The translations under genes were made by a program, and so were the position numbers. The notes beneath the pieces were generated by a model. The model searched no databases. It worked only from the letters and a program-made list of their open reading frames with translations, and had not been told where the DNA came from. Shown in pieces: positions 9,103-17,794 of a DNA stretch of 64,000 bases (the stretch's first letter is position 1; every line of letters begins with the position of its first letter). This DNA comes from Methylotuvimicrobium buryatense 5G (GTDB lineage Bacteria > Pseudomonadota > Gammaproteobacteria > Methylococcales > Methylomonadaceae). The stretch spans positions 1,022,399 to 1,086,398 of the forward strand of contig NZ_KB455575.1 of the NCBI RefSeq assembly GCF_000341735.1, read 5' to 3'.

Positions 9103-11471
9103 CGCCATTGCTCGAGCAATTCATTTCCGAATCGCGCGACTTTTTGCCGGAAATCAATGAAAAATTGATGCGCCTGGAAACCGAAGCCGGTAACGCCCAA
9201 GTTATGAACGAATTATTTCGCTTGGTTCATACGCTCAAAGGTAATAGCGGCCTATTCGATTTTCCCGAGATGACGCGTGTATTACATGCTTGTGAAGATT
9301 TGCTGGATGCCGTGCGCGATAATCGGGCGTCCTATTCGGAAAGCATGGCCGATTGTTTGTTGGAAGCTATGGATTTTAGCGGCATGTTACTCGATGAAAT
9401 CGAGTCATCGGAAAAGATCGATTCCAAGCATGCGCGAATGTCGGTCGAGTTGACGGCTTCGCTACTGCATTTGATCGAGTCTAAACAAGAATCGAATAAG
9501 GCTGTAGGCTTGGCTCAAAAAAACGATCGATCGACCATTTTTAAGTTGCCGAACGAATTGGATAGCGATTTGCGTAAAAGGTTGTATTGCGCCATTGTGA
9601 ACGATAGCCTACCGGTAGTCTATATCGAATACGCGCCGGAATCGGAATGTTTTTTCAAAGGCGAAGATCCTTTTTTTCAAGTGAGACAAATTCCCGAAAT
9701 CGTGTGGCGTTCTATACAAGTAACCTCGCCTGATTTCGATATCAAACACATAGACCCCTATCAATGTGGCCTCAAATTCCGGATATTGTGTCGGGCGGAA
9801 GCGTCCGAGTTACAAGAACTTTTCCGATATACTCCCGAACAGGTAAAAATAATTTCGTTGACTCCCGAGGACCTATTACCGTTCGATCGCATTAAATTTC
9901 CTGAAGGGATTCAGGCCGAAAGAACTGATCAGACCTTGGACGAACTCGGGGAGGGGGAGGTTTTAGCGCTCACCGAAGAACAGACGATTGCGCTTCGTGA
10001 AATTCTATGTGCTCAACGCGACGTATTGGCACAGGCCGATGATGTGCCATGGTTGAAAGGCCGTTTACGCTCAGTCGCGGTCGCCTTGACGGCAATTCAT
10101 AGAGCGCTTGGTCGTATTGATTCGATCCCGATGATTGAAGCTGCATTAAATGATGCATTGGCACATGAGACGTCGGCCCCCCTGCAGGAATGGCTCGAAA
10201 AGCATGCGCCTGAAACCGCACTTATATCGACAGCACTCGAAGAAAATGCCGATTTCGAGCCTAAATTCGGTCGGCGTGCTGAAGATGTTATTTGCGGGCC
10301 TAAAACGCTCAAAGTCGACCAAGAAAAAATCGACCGATTGATGGCCTTGATCGGCGAAATGGTCGTTGCGAAAAACAGCTTGCCTTATTTAGCCTTACGC
10401 GCCGAAAACCAATTCGGGAGCCGCGAACTGGCGCGTGAAATCAAAACTGAATATGCCGTCATCAACCGCATCGCCGAGGAAATGCAAGATGCGATCATGC
10501 AAGTGCGCATGTTGCCGGTATCGTTTATCTTTCAACGATTTCCCAGGCTCGTGCGGGATATATCGAAAAGATTGGGTAAGCAAGTGACTTTGGTCATGGA
10601 AGGCGAAAACACTGAGGCTGATAAAAATATTGTCGAAGCTTTGGCCGATCCGTTGATACACATTATTCGCAATAGTCTTGATCACGGAATTGAAAAGCCG
10701 GATGCGAGAGAAGCGTCTGGGAAAAGCAAAGCTGGTCGATTGACGATACGCGCAGGCCAAGAGTCGGATAGAGTTGTTATTGAAATTACGGACGATGGCC
10801 GGGGCGTCGATCCGGAAATCGTTAAGCGTAAAGCTTATGAAAAAGGCTTAATCGATGAAATCGAAAGAGAGCGAATGAGCGACCGCGAAGCTGTCAATTT
10901 GGTTTTTGCGGCCGGTTTTTCCACGGCGGCGAAGGTGTCTGAAATATCCGGGCGCGGCGTAGGCATGGATGTGGTCCGCAATGCCGTCGAAAAAGTCAAC
11001 GGTACGGTTGTCATGGAAAGCGACAACGGCAAGGGCACCCGAGTATTGCTTTCATTGCCGCTATCGATGGCCGTCACAAATGTCATGATCATCGAATCGA
11101 ATAACCAAATTTTTGGAGTACCGATGGATACGGTTGTGGAAACGGTAAGAGTATCCGAATCCGCGATACGCGTTATCAAAAAAAGACAGGCAGCAGTGTT
11201 GCGAGGTCGTATAGTGCCATTACTTTCGTTGAACCGATTGTTGGGAATCGGTACCCGGCAGCGACTCGATGACGATAATAAATATGCAGCGCTTGTGGTG
11301 CGAATACGTGGCGAGCAAGTCGGCGTATTGGTGGATAATTTCCATGAAACCGTCGATATCATTCTCAAACCGGTAAATGGAATTTTGAGCGGATTGAATG
11401 CGTATGCCGGTTCCGCCCTATTGGGCGACGGTTCGGTGCTCATGGTTTTGAATCCGAAGGAGCTTGTGTGA
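9099..11471 (+). CDS. cheA: CheA chemotaxis histidine kinase (cluster 1)
   Basis: CheA of 790 residues. The P1/HPt domain carries phosphorylated H44 in LVHTLKGNSG. A P2-like docking region follows (about 165-290), then a helical linker, the dimerisation domain from about residue 405 (KVDQEKIDRLMALIGEM), the ATPase domain with the N box near 511 (ADPLIHIIRNSLDHG) plus DDGRGVD and GRGVGMDVVR, and a C-terminal CheW-like regulatory domain from about 655. It is longer than E. coli CheA because of an extra helical stretch at about 285-400. It is flanked by cheY genes and is the kinase of chemosensory cluster 1. Confidence 0.95.
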   Translation: MTPLLEQFISESRDFLPEINEKLMRLETEAGNAQVMNELFRLVHTLKGNSGLFDFPEMTRVLHACEDLLDAVRDNRASYSESMADCLLEAMDFSGMLLDEIESSEKIDSKHARMSVELTASLLHLIESKQESNKAVGLAQKNDRSTIFKLPNELDSDLRKRLYCAIVNDSLPVVYIEYAPESECFFKGEDPFFQVRQIPEIVWRSIQVTSPDFDIKHIDPYQCGLKFRILCRAEASELQELFRYTPEQVKIISLTPEDLLPFDRIKFPEGIQAERTDQTLDELGEGEVLALTEEQTIALREILCAQRDVLAQADDVPWLKGRLRSVAVALTAIHRALGRIDSIPMIEAALNDALAHETSAPLQEWLEKHAPETALISTALEENADFEPKFGRRAEDVICGPKTLKVDQEKIDRLMALIGEMVVAKNSLPYLALRAENQFGSRELAREIKTEYAVINRIAEEMQDAIMQVRMLPVSFIFQRFPRLVRDISKRLGKQVTLVMEGENTEADKNIVEALADPLIHIIRNSLDHGIEKPDAREASGKSKAGRLTIRAGQESDRVVIEITDDGRGVDPEIVKRKAYEKGLIDEIERERMSDREAVNLVFAAGFSTAAKVSEISGRGVGMDVVRNAVEKVNGTVVMESDNGKGTRVLLSLPLSMAVTNVMIIESNNQIFGVPMDTVVETVRVSESAIRVIKKRQAAVLRGRIVPLLSLNRLLGIGTRQRLDDDNKYAALVVRIRGEQVGVLVDNFHETVDIILKPVNGILSGLNAYAGSALLGDGSVLMVLNPKELV

Positions 11472-11719
11472 TGGCGATTGATTATCGAAATGAATGCGCG
11501 GTATTTAGCGATGTGGTCGGCGTCGAAGAAGCCGACGGCTTATTGGAATGGCTTGAAATAAACCCGGGCAAGCCTGTGGTTCTGGAAAAATGTCAACATC
11601 TACACACGGCTATCTTACAAGTTTTGATGATGTTTAAGCCGCCCGTTTCGGTTTTTCCTGCGAACGAAGAATTATGCAATTGGTTAACCGAGTTGTGGCC
11701 ACAGAATCCAGGAGAATGA
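11471..11719 (+). CDS. Small STAS-like protein next to CheA1
   Basis: A protein of 82 residues, with GLLEWLEINPGKPVVLEKCQ and HLHTAILQVLMMFKPP in the place where STAS domains carry their central strand and helix. The ATG at 11471 overlaps the cheA stop (TGATG); a GTG at 11468 is an alternative. The usual phosphorylatable Ser/Thr of SpoIIAA-type STAS domains corresponds here to the HLHTA segment, so phosphorylation at that Thr is possible but unproven. Chemosensory cluster 2 also has a STAS gene beside cheA, at 32.0 kb. The link to the neighbouring stressosome is inference. Confidence 0.7.
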   Translation: MAIDYRNECAVFSDVVGVEEADGLLEWLEINPGKPVVLEKCQHLHTAILQVLMMFKPPVSVFPANEELCNWLTELWPQNPGE

Positions 11720-11720
11720 C

Positions 11721-12095
11721 ATGGCAAAAACAATATTGATCGTTGACGATTCGAGTACGATGCTGATGAGCGTCAAAAATAGCCTTGAGATCGGCGGCTT
11801 CACTGTCGAAAGCGCCGATGATGGCGTAAAGGCTCTGAACAAACTCAAAACCGGATACAAACCCGATTTGATCATTACCGATATCAATATGCCGAATATG
11901 AACGGCATCGATTTGATCATGAAAACACGTGAGTTGCCGGCACTCCGTTTCGTTCCGATCTTGGTATTGACGACCGAAAGCCAGCAGGCCAAACGCGACG
12001 AAGCGAAAAAGTACGGCGCTACCGGTTGGTTGGTTAAGCCTGTTGGAGGTACGGATCTGCTAAAGATCATTAAACAAGTTTTGCCGGGCGCATGA
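11721..12095 (+). CDS. cheY: CheY-like response regulator, second copy in cluster 1
   Basis: Receiver domain of 124 residues. The acidic pair is at residues 9-10 (VDD), the phosphoacceptor is D54 in [11 protein letters not shown], the Thr is in VLTTES and the Lys in WLVKPVGG. It resembles the CheY of cluster 2 (31652) more than the first CheY of this cluster, with the shared pattern LTTES-QA-K. It begins 1 bp after the STAS gene and is followed 16 bp later by a receptor gene. An output target is not visible; no flagellar switch gene is nearby. Confidence 0.93.
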   Translation: MAKTILIVDDSSTMLMSVKNSLEIGGFTVESADDGVKALNKLKTGYKPDLIITDINMPNMNGIDLIMKTRELPALRFVPILVLTTESQQAKRDEAKKYGATGWLVKPVGGTDLLKIIKQVLPGA

Positions 12096-12111
12096 AATCC
12101 GGGGGGTGCTA

Positions 12112-13335
12112 ATGAATGATACGGAACGGTTGTTTGCCGAGTTCGACCGGGAGCTTGCCGCAGTGCGAAAAAATGCGGCGTTCAGTATCGCCGCCGCCAT
12201 TTTTACTATGCCTGCGTTGTTACTTTTTTTGTCTGATTCCGACCAGGTTCTCTTAAGTTTTTCGGTAGCGGTGACCGCGCTTTGCATCCCGGTTTGGCTG
12301 GTGCTTTTGCACAGTAACAAACGCTTGACATTGCTGGTTGAAAAAACGAAAGCACAAATGGCGTCGACAGAAGTTTTCCAGGAAAAGTGCCGTCATGGCG
12401 GGAAGTTCATCAATGTCAGTCTCGATCTCGATCAGCTGATTCACCCCAATCTAGAGGATGTGCAAAATCATACCGAACACGCATCGCATCGCATTATCGA
12501 ACGTGTCAGCGCGTTGGCGGCGACGGCAAAGCGATTGGTCGATTATCTGGATAAGGCGAGCTTCGAATCCACGGATATGCAACAGGAAATCGAGACAAAG
12601 ACCGAAGTGATTGAAAATATAGTGCGCGTTATGCCGGCGCGTATTAAAGAAGATCAAGAAAAGGTTTGTCAGTTGACTGAACGGATACGTGCGATGACGC
12701 AAAATATCGGTGTCATAGGCAATATAGCGGATCAAACCAATTTGTTGGCGCTCAATGCTTCAATCGAAGCTGCAAGAGCCGGCGAGGCCGGACGAGGATT
12801 TGCCGTAGTTGCCGACGAGGTTAGAAAACTTGCTCAAACATCGGCCGTTGTCGCCCAGGAAATCGAAACGGCGATGTCAGGTGTACGAAAAGCGCTGGAA
12901 GAAGGTTTCGACGAGACTTATCGTGATCGGATGAACGATGAAATCAAGAATGCGGAAGACGTTATCGCTACGATCAAAAAGCTAGGTAACGGCTATATGG
13001 ATATGAGGCAGTTTTACAAGACGGTTCTGGACGTAATGACTGAGTACAACACCAATTTGGCTAGGGATATTTGCGAAGTGTTGGGTGAAATACAATTTCA
13101 AGACGTTGTGCGACAACGCATCGAGCGAATGCGCAACACATTGCAGCAGCGCGAAGCCATTTTTCGCGAGATGGCCGATTATCTGGAGGAAGGCGAAGCA
13201 TCGTCGGATAAGTTACCGAAGGCTATGTTGTCGGGGCTGTGCGAATTACTCAAAGGCTATCGGGAGGAAGAGGAATGCCATGTTTCCGGCCTTGCGAATA
13301 TGGATGGCGCTTTATCGAGACTCGAATTGTTTTAG
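12112..13335 (+). CDS. Two-TM chemoreceptor with CheZ-like C-terminal motif
   Basis: Receptor of 407 residues. Two membrane helices at about 23-40 and 47-66 are joined by a loop of only a few residues, so there is no periplasmic sensor. The signalling tip ([35 protein letters not shown]) is at about 203-240. The C-terminal segment contains [13 protein letters not shown], with D331 and Q335 spaced as in the D-x-x-x-Q active site of CheZ phosphatase. The ATG at 12112 follows a G-rich stretch; a GTG at 12106 is possible. A paralogue of the same architecture starts cluster 2 at 30428. It may sense the membrane or the cell interior. Confidence 0.88.
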   Translation: MNDTERLFAEFDRELAAVRKNAAFSIAAAIFTMPALLLFLSDSDQVLLSFSVAVTALCIPVWLVLLHSNKRLTLLVEKTKAQMASTEVFQEKCRHGGKFINVSLDLDQLIHPNLEDVQNHTEHASHRIIERVSALAATAKRLVDYLDKASFESTDMQQEIETKTEVIENIVRVMPARIKEDQEKVCQLTERIRAMTQNIGVIGNIADQTNLLALNASIEAARAGEAGRGFAVVADEVRKLAQTSAVVAQEIETAMSGVRKALEEGFDETYRDRMNDEIKNAEDVIATIKKLGNGYMDMRQFYKTVLDVMTEYNTNLARDICEVLGEIQFQDVVRQRIERMRNTLQQREAIFREMADYLEEGEASSDKLPKAMLSGLCELLKGYREEEECHVSGLANMDGALSRLELF

Positions 13336-13466
13336 GGTTTAATGCCGGGGTTGAGGATTTTCGTTGCGAGTCGGCTTTCAAAAGGTGAAAAATTTTCGAA
13401 CATACCGCCTATAACGGTTAATAGACAACGATGTCCGCGAGGTTGTGGGCTTAAGGGGAAGAATTC

Positions 13467-14342
13467 ATGAATGACAATTCGCGATCGATTATCCAAACAT
13501 TGTTTTTACACGACCGTGAAAATATCGCCGAGGAATGGATGGCTGAAATCGCCGAAATCGTGGCGGGAACGCCTCATTTGATGACTCTCGATGCATGGAA
13601 AATATATGCCGAACGCATGTTCGATGAAATTGTGCGATGGCTAACGGAATATCATCCGAACGTTACTGCCGTTCGGGCCGATAAAACAACTAGGCTTGGC
13701 GGACTGGTGATCGAGTTGAGCGCGAAATGCGCAAAACTAGGCATGCCGCCAGCCGATACGGTACGTTACGTCATTTCGTTGAAGAAAGTCTTGATGCGGC
13801 GTGCGCTTGCGGAACCGGATCTTGCGGTCAAGGATATGGTTGCTTGCTTTTCCGCGTTGGACGATCTGCTGGATAGTTTGTCCTTGCTGACTTTCGAGAC
13901 CTATGTCGACTCGCGTGAAAAGATTATCGCTCAGCAAAGCTTATCGCTGTTGGAATTGTCGAGTCCGGCCGTGCTGCTTTGGAATCAAGTGATTTTATTG
14001 CCGCTGATCGGGTTGATCGATACCTTAAGAGCCCGCCAATTTACCGAAAGATTGCTCGAAGCGATCGCGCGGCATGAGGCAGCCGTATCGATTATTGATG
14101 TCACCGGCGTGCCGATTTTCGATACCGGCGTGGCGAAGCACATTATGAAAGCCGTCGATGCGGCGCAATTGCTCGGTTCGCGTGTCGTAATGACGGGTTT
14201 GAGTCCGGAAGGCGCGCAAACATTGACCAAGCTCGGTATTGCTTTCGACGGCGTGATCAGTAGGGCCAGCCTTCGAGCCGGTATGGCCGAAGCGTTGAAA
14301 ATGATTGGCTGCCGTATCGTTGACGAAAAGGCCAAATCATGA
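13467..14342 (+). CDS. RsbR-like stressosome protein (N-terminal sensor domain + STAS)
   Basis: This 291-residue protein has an N-terminal all-helical RsbRD-like region (about 10-150: IAEEWMAEIAE, MFDEIVRWLTEY) and a C-terminal STAS domain (about 175-280). Within the STAS domain IIDVTGVPIFDTGVAKHIM places T220 where RsbR proteins carry the Thr phosphorylated by RsbT. In Bacillus such proteins form the outer turrets of the roughly 1.8 MDa stressosome. A 131-bp gap separates it from the chemoreceptor upstream, so it may have its own promoter. It overlaps the RsbS gene by 4 bp. Confidence 0.88.
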   Translation: MNDNSRSIIQTLFLHDRENIAEEWMAEIAEIVAGTPHLMTLDAWKIYAERMFDEIVRWLTEYHPNVTAVRADKTTRLGGLVIELSAKCAKLGMPPADTVRYVISLKKVLMRRALAEPDLAVKDMVACFSALDDLLDSLSLLTFETYVDSREKIIAQQSLSLLELSSPAVLLWNQVILLPLIGLIDTLRARQFTERLLEAIARHEAAVSIIDVTGVPIFDTGVAKHIMKAVDAAQLLGSRVVMTGLSPEGAQTLTKLGIAFDGVISRASLRAGMAEALKMIGCRIVDEKAKS

Positions 14343-14725
14343 AAATACCTATTTTACGTCTCGGGCGTATCTTATTGACCTCGGTGCAAATCGACTTGTC
14401 GGACAACGATGTCCTGCAATTTCAGAGCGATGTGGTCGCCCAGATATCGGAAGTCGAGGCTTTGGGCATCGCGATTGATATTTCGGCGCTCGATGTCGTC
14501 GACTCGTACATGGCGCGCGTGCTCAGCGATACCGCCGGTATGGCGCGGATGCTCGGTGCCGAAGTGATCATCAGCGGCATTCAGCCCTTTGTGGCGATGA
14601 CGCTGATTGAAATGGGCAGGGGGCTGATCGGAGCGGATTGTGTCTTTAATCTTGAACAGGCGGTGGAGCGGCTTAACGAACGGATCGCGGAGAGAGGCGA
14701 CAAATTTTCATACTTGAGGGATTGA
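14339..14725 (+). CDS. rsbS: RsbS-like STAS scaffold of the stressosome
   Basis: A protein of 128 residues, nearly all STAS domain. IPILRLGRILLTSVQIDL starts the fold, and S56 in DVVDSYMARVL corresponds to the Ser that RsbT phosphorylates in RsbS. The later segment IISGIQPFVAMTLIEMG is typical of RsbS. With RsbR it should form the stressosome core that holds the RsbT kinase until stress. The gene overlaps rsbR by ATGA and precedes the first RsbT-like gene by 3 bp, so order and spacing match the Bacillus rsbR-rsbS-rsbT unit. Confidence 0.9.
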   Translation: MKIPILRLGRILLTSVQIDLSDNDVLQFQSDVVAQISEVEALGIAIDISALDVVDSYMARVLSDTAGMARMLGAEVIISGIQPFVAMTLIEMGRGLIGADCVFNLEQAVERLNERIAERGDKFSYLRD

Positions 14726-14728
14726 GTC

Positions 14729-15148
14729 ATGGCCAAACCTCATTTCGAAAAATCAATTTCGATCGAGGCTTCGTCCGATATCGTCAGGGCTAGAAGCGAA
14801 GTTCGCACTATAGCGGCTTCGATGGGGTTCGGCAGTGCGGATCAGACGCGCCTAGCCACCGCCGTGTCGGAACTGGCGCGCAATATCATACAGAATGCCG
14901 GTAGTGGCGTTTGCGAAGTGACGGATATTTCTAGTACCGAGTCGGTGATTTTGCATATTGTTTTTCAAGATAACGGTCCCGGTATCCCCGATATAGCTCT
15001 AGCCATGCAGGATGGTTACAGTACGAATGGCGGGTTGGGCGCCGGTTTGCCGGGTACGCGTCGGCTGATCGACGGCTTTTCGATCGAATCGCGTCCGGGG
15101 TTGACGCGAGTTTCGATTACGATGCAAAGAGAAAGCGGTTTATGCTAA
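14729..15148 (+). CDS. rsbT: RsbT-like serine/threonine kinase
   Basis: GHKL-type ATP-binding kinase of 139 residues. The N box is ELARNIIQNA, the G1 box is DNGPGIPDI, and the glycine-rich lid is GGLGAGLPGTRRLID. In the known system RsbT phosphorylates RsbR and RsbS and, once released, activates an RsbU-type partner. Here the candidate partner is the histidine kinase at 16150, which has an RsbU-like N-terminus. It overlaps the second RsbT-like gene by 7 bp. Confidence 0.9.
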   Translation: MAKPHFEKSISIEASSDIVRARSEVRTIAASMGFGSADQTRLATAVSELARNIIQNAGSGVCEVTDISSTESVILHIVFQDNGPGIPDIALAMQDGYSTNGGLGAGLPGTRRLIDGFSIESRPGLTRVSITMQRESGLC

Positions 15149-15555
15149 AAGAATCGACTGTATCGAATGGCGTTGTACGTACGATTATCGTCATTGAATC
15201 AGATATCGCCGATGCAATGCGACAGACACGAGCCTTGGCGACGCAGGCCGGTTTCGGTCGTATAGCGGTTTGTTACATTGCGACGGCGGTGGTGGAATTA
15301 ACAACTAATTTGTTGATACATGCCGGCGGCGGCTATTTCGAAGCCGAAATAGCCGCCGATGGTCGCTGGATTACATTGGTTGCAAAGGATAATGGTCCAG
15401 GAATCGCCGACATTAATCTCGCATTAACCGACGGATTTAGCACGGTTGGGGGATTGGGCTGCGGTTTGCCGGGTGTCATGCGATTAATGGAGCACATCGA
15501 AATCAAAACGCAGATCGGTATCGGTACCTGTGTCGTTGCAAGGAAGAGTAAATGA
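15142..15555 (+). CDS. Second RsbT-like ATP-binding kinase
   Basis: A protein of 137 residues with the same layout as its neighbour: N box ELTTNLLIHA, G1 box DNGPGIADI, lid GGLGCGLPGVMRLME. The Bacillus stressosome locus has a single rsbT at this place, so this is either a duplicated RsbT or a kinase with a separate STAS target, such as the small STAS proteins of the chemosensory clusters. It overlaps the phosphatase gene downstream by 4 bp. Divergence from its neighbour is considerable, so the duplication is not recent. Confidence 0.85.
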   Translation: MLKESTVSNGVVRTIIVIESDIADAMRQTRALATQAGFGRIAVCYIATAVVELTTNLLIHAGGGYFEAEIAADGRWITLVAKDNGPGIADINLALTDGFSTVGGLGCGLPGVMRLMEHIEIKTQIGIGTCVVARKSK

Positions 15556-16160
15556 CCGAAAAATCAATACACGACGATGCTTGTACCGCCGGTTATGCGA
15601 CTCGCCCGTGTCCGGGCGAGCGGGTTTGCGGAGACAGTTGTAGAATTTGGACTAATAACCGTCGAATCGTGCTGGCACTGGCGGATGGATTAGGCCATGG
15701 ATCGCATGCCGCGAGCGCAGCCGAAAAAGCATTGTGTATTATCGGGTCGCGCGTTGATTGGCCGCTCGAACGATTATTCGGAGAATGCGACGAACAACTG
15801 CGCGATACACGCGGCGCCGCATTATGCGTAGCTTCCATAGAGTTGGATACCGGACGAATGGTTCACGCGTCGGTCGGCAATGTCCGGACTGTTATTTTGA
15901 ACGGTGATGCGGAGAAACGTTTATCCGGGGCATGCGGAATTATAGGCGCCGGATACGATTATTTAGCGCCTGAAGTCTTCACGTTGACGAAATTTGATTG
16001 GCTGACCATGTATTCCGATGGCTTTGCGGAATATTTACCGTTACGCGAATTGTTTGAACATAATGAGTCTAATTCTCGTGTAACAGCCGAACAAGCATTG
16101 GCGCGTTGGGCATCGGGCCGAGACGACGCATCAATGTTGATTTATCGTCATGATGCCTAG
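15552..16160 (+). CDS. rsbX: RsbX-like PP2C phosphatase (SpoIIE type)
   Basis: PP2C-fold serine phosphatase of 202 residues. VLALADGLGHGSHAASAAEK carries the metal-binding Asp and the DGxGHG signature, and WLTMYSDGFAEYL carries the second metal-binding Asp. The length matches RsbX (about 200 residues), which resets the stressosome by dephosphorylating RsbS and RsbR. The position after the rsbT genes also matches. It overlaps the following histidine kinase gene by 11 bp. Confidence 0.85.
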   Translation: MTEKSIHDDACTAGYATRPCPGERVCGDSCRIWTNNRRIVLALADGLGHGSHAASAAEKALCIIGSRVDWPLERLFGECDEQLRDTRGAALCVASIELDTGRMVHASVGNVRTVILNGDAEKRLSGACGIIGAGYDYLAPEVFTLTKFDWLTMYSDGFAEYLPLRELFEHNESNSRVTAEQALARWASGRDDASMLIYRHDA

Positions 16161-17223
16161 TTCGTTACCCTATGATTCCGACAAATCCGCATTGGAACGC
16201 TATGTTCGAATATTGGATGGCTTTATTAACGCAAAGGACAACTACATCGCGGAGGATTATTTGACCGAGGCCTTCGAATTGGGGCGCGAATTGGCGAGGA
16301 ATGCGATTTCACCGGATGAAGTCGTCGGTTTGCATGACGAGGCTTTGATTCAACTTAGCCATAGAGATTTCGAAACGCCTATAGGAAAAGTCGTGCATCG
16401 TTTATCCAAGCCGTTGCTCGAGATGTCGATGGCTTACGGTTTGGCATTTCGCGAGCAAATTGAACAAAGATACGAGGCCTTTGTTAACGAACGGCTTCTG
16501 CAATCAAATAAGCTGGAGGCGATCGGTACGTTGGCAGCCGGTATCGCGCACGATTTCAACAACATTATCGGCAGTATCATCGGTTTCGCAGAGATGACCG
16601 GCGATTTGCTTGCCGATTCAAGGCAAGGACAGGAGAACATTCGGCAAATTTCGATTGCCTGTAGTCGGGCGCATGATTTAGTAGTGCGGATGCTTTCTTT
16701 TGCACGCCAAATACCGGCTACACCCATATTGCTGGATATTGCCGATCCCATACGAGAAGCGTTGACCATGTTGTCGGTAACGCTGGATGCGTGTATACAA
16801 ATAAATTTCTCGATAATGGATGAACACCTTTGCGTCATGGCAGATCCGGGACAGATTCAACAACTCATCATGAATTTGTGTATCAATGCCGCGGAATCGA
16901 TGATGCCGCGCGGCGGACGTATCGATATTGAGGTAGGCTTGGCGAGAGGACATATCGCCGGTGATTTTTCGAAACATTGTAACAACAATATCTATTTATT
17001 GGTTGCCGATACCGGTTCGGGCATGCCACCTGAAATCCAAAAACAAATTTTCGATCCTTTTTTTACGACAAAAGCGCCGAGCGGCGGTAGCGGTCTGGGG
17101 CTTTCGGTCGTTTACGGTATTGTGAAGAGTTTAGGTGGGATGATTGAAGTCGGTAGTCGCTCGACCGGTGGCGACACCGGTACGGAGTTTCGGGTTTTTT
17201 TGCCCCGTGCGGCCTCCGGCTGA
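16150..17223 (+). CDS. Histidine kinase with RsbU-like N-terminal domain
   Basis: This 357-residue protein joins two parts. Residues about 10-105 (LERYVRILDGFINAKD, LGRELARNAISPDEVVGLHD, LEMSMAYGLAFREQIE) resemble the N-terminal domain by which RsbU phosphatase binds RsbT. The rest is a histidine kinase: H134 in GIAHDFNNIIG, N box IMNLCINAAESM, DTGSGMP and GSGLGLSVVYGI. No membrane segment is present. RsbT released from the stressosome would here activate a histidine kinase instead of a PP2C phosphatase. This wiring is inferred from domain content and gene order. The response regulator that follows is the obvious target. Confidence 0.85.
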   Translation: MMPSSLPYDSDKSALERYVRILDGFINAKDNYIAEDYLTEAFELGRELARNAISPDEVVGLHDEALIQLSHRDFETPIGKVVHRLSKPLLEMSMAYGLAFREQIEQRYEAFVNERLLQSNKLEAIGTLAAGIAHDFNNIIGSIIGFAEMTGDLLADSRQGQENIRQISIACSRAHDLVVRMLSFARQIPATPILLDIADPIREALTMLSVTLDACIQINFSIMDEHLCVMADPGQIQQLIMNLCINAAESMMPRGGRIDIEVGLARGHIAGDFSKHCNNNIYLLVADTGSGMPPEIQKQIFDPFFTTKAPSGGSGLGLSVVYGIVKSLGGMIEVGSRSTGGDTGTEFRVFLPRAASG

Positions 17224-17256
17224 TGGTGGGGTGTGTTAGATATTGAGGAGAGGTTT

Positions 17257-17628
17257 GTGGCGAATATTTTGCTTATTGAAGATGACGAACAGTTTCGTAC
17301 GATGCTCGTACAAATGCTGGTTTCGGATTCTCACAAAGTCGATTTGGCCGTTGATGGGGAAGTAGGATTCAAGCTGGCATTGCAAAAAAAACACGATTTG
17401 ATCATTACCGATATTCTATTGCCGAAAAAAGACGGTATCGAAATCATTATGGACTTGAACAGAAGCGGTTACCCGATTCCAATCATTGCGATTTCCGGCG
17501 GAAGAAGATCGATAAGTGCCGATTTCAACCTCGAGTCGGCCGCATTGGTCGGCGTCAAAGCAATGCTTGCCAAACCGTTTACGCGAAATGATTTGCGTAA
17601 TGCGTTAAATCGCGTATTGAATCGATAA
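17257..17628 (+). CDS. Single-domain response regulator of the stressosome module
   Basis: Receiver of 123 residues without output domain. The acidic pair is IEDD, the phosphoacceptor is D52 in IITDILLPKKDG, the switch Ser is in IAISGG and the Lys in LAKPFTRND. GTG 17257 is preferred because GAGGAGAGG at 17245-17253 is properly spaced and the protein then starts VANILLIEDD; the longer frame from 17233 adds eight unlikely residues. It is the presumed phosphate acceptor of the adjacent kinase. As it lacks DNA-binding or enzymatic output, the signal must pass on by protein contact, possibly to CheR/CheB or the GGDEF-EAL protein downstream. Confidence 0.88.
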   Translation: MANILLIEDDEQFRTMLVQMLVSDSHKVDLAVDGEVGFKLALQKKHDLIITDILLPKKDGIEIIMDLNRSGYPIPIIAISGGRRSISADFNLESAALVGVKAMLAKPFTRNDLRNALNRVLNR

Positions 17629-17794
17629 TGAGGAGAGCGAACGGCATGGCTTTCGAGCAGCCAATACGAAACTACGGTTTCGATGATTTCGGTATCAGTT
17701 TATTCCGATGTCGAAATCAATTTGCGCCTATAGTATTTCTTCAGGGTTTTGGCCAATATGACATCTAAGGGCGAGATTTTATGGATAGTTTTAG

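Noticed and set aside
10835-11443. Long minus-strand frame (202 codons) opposite cheA
   Set aside because: It is the shadow of the conserved CheA ATPase and CheW domains; no family resemblance in its own frame.
13336-17257. Sigma-B type output of the stressosome
   Set aside because: No RsbV, RsbW or sigma factor gene is adjacent. The module leads to a histidine kinase and a response regulator.
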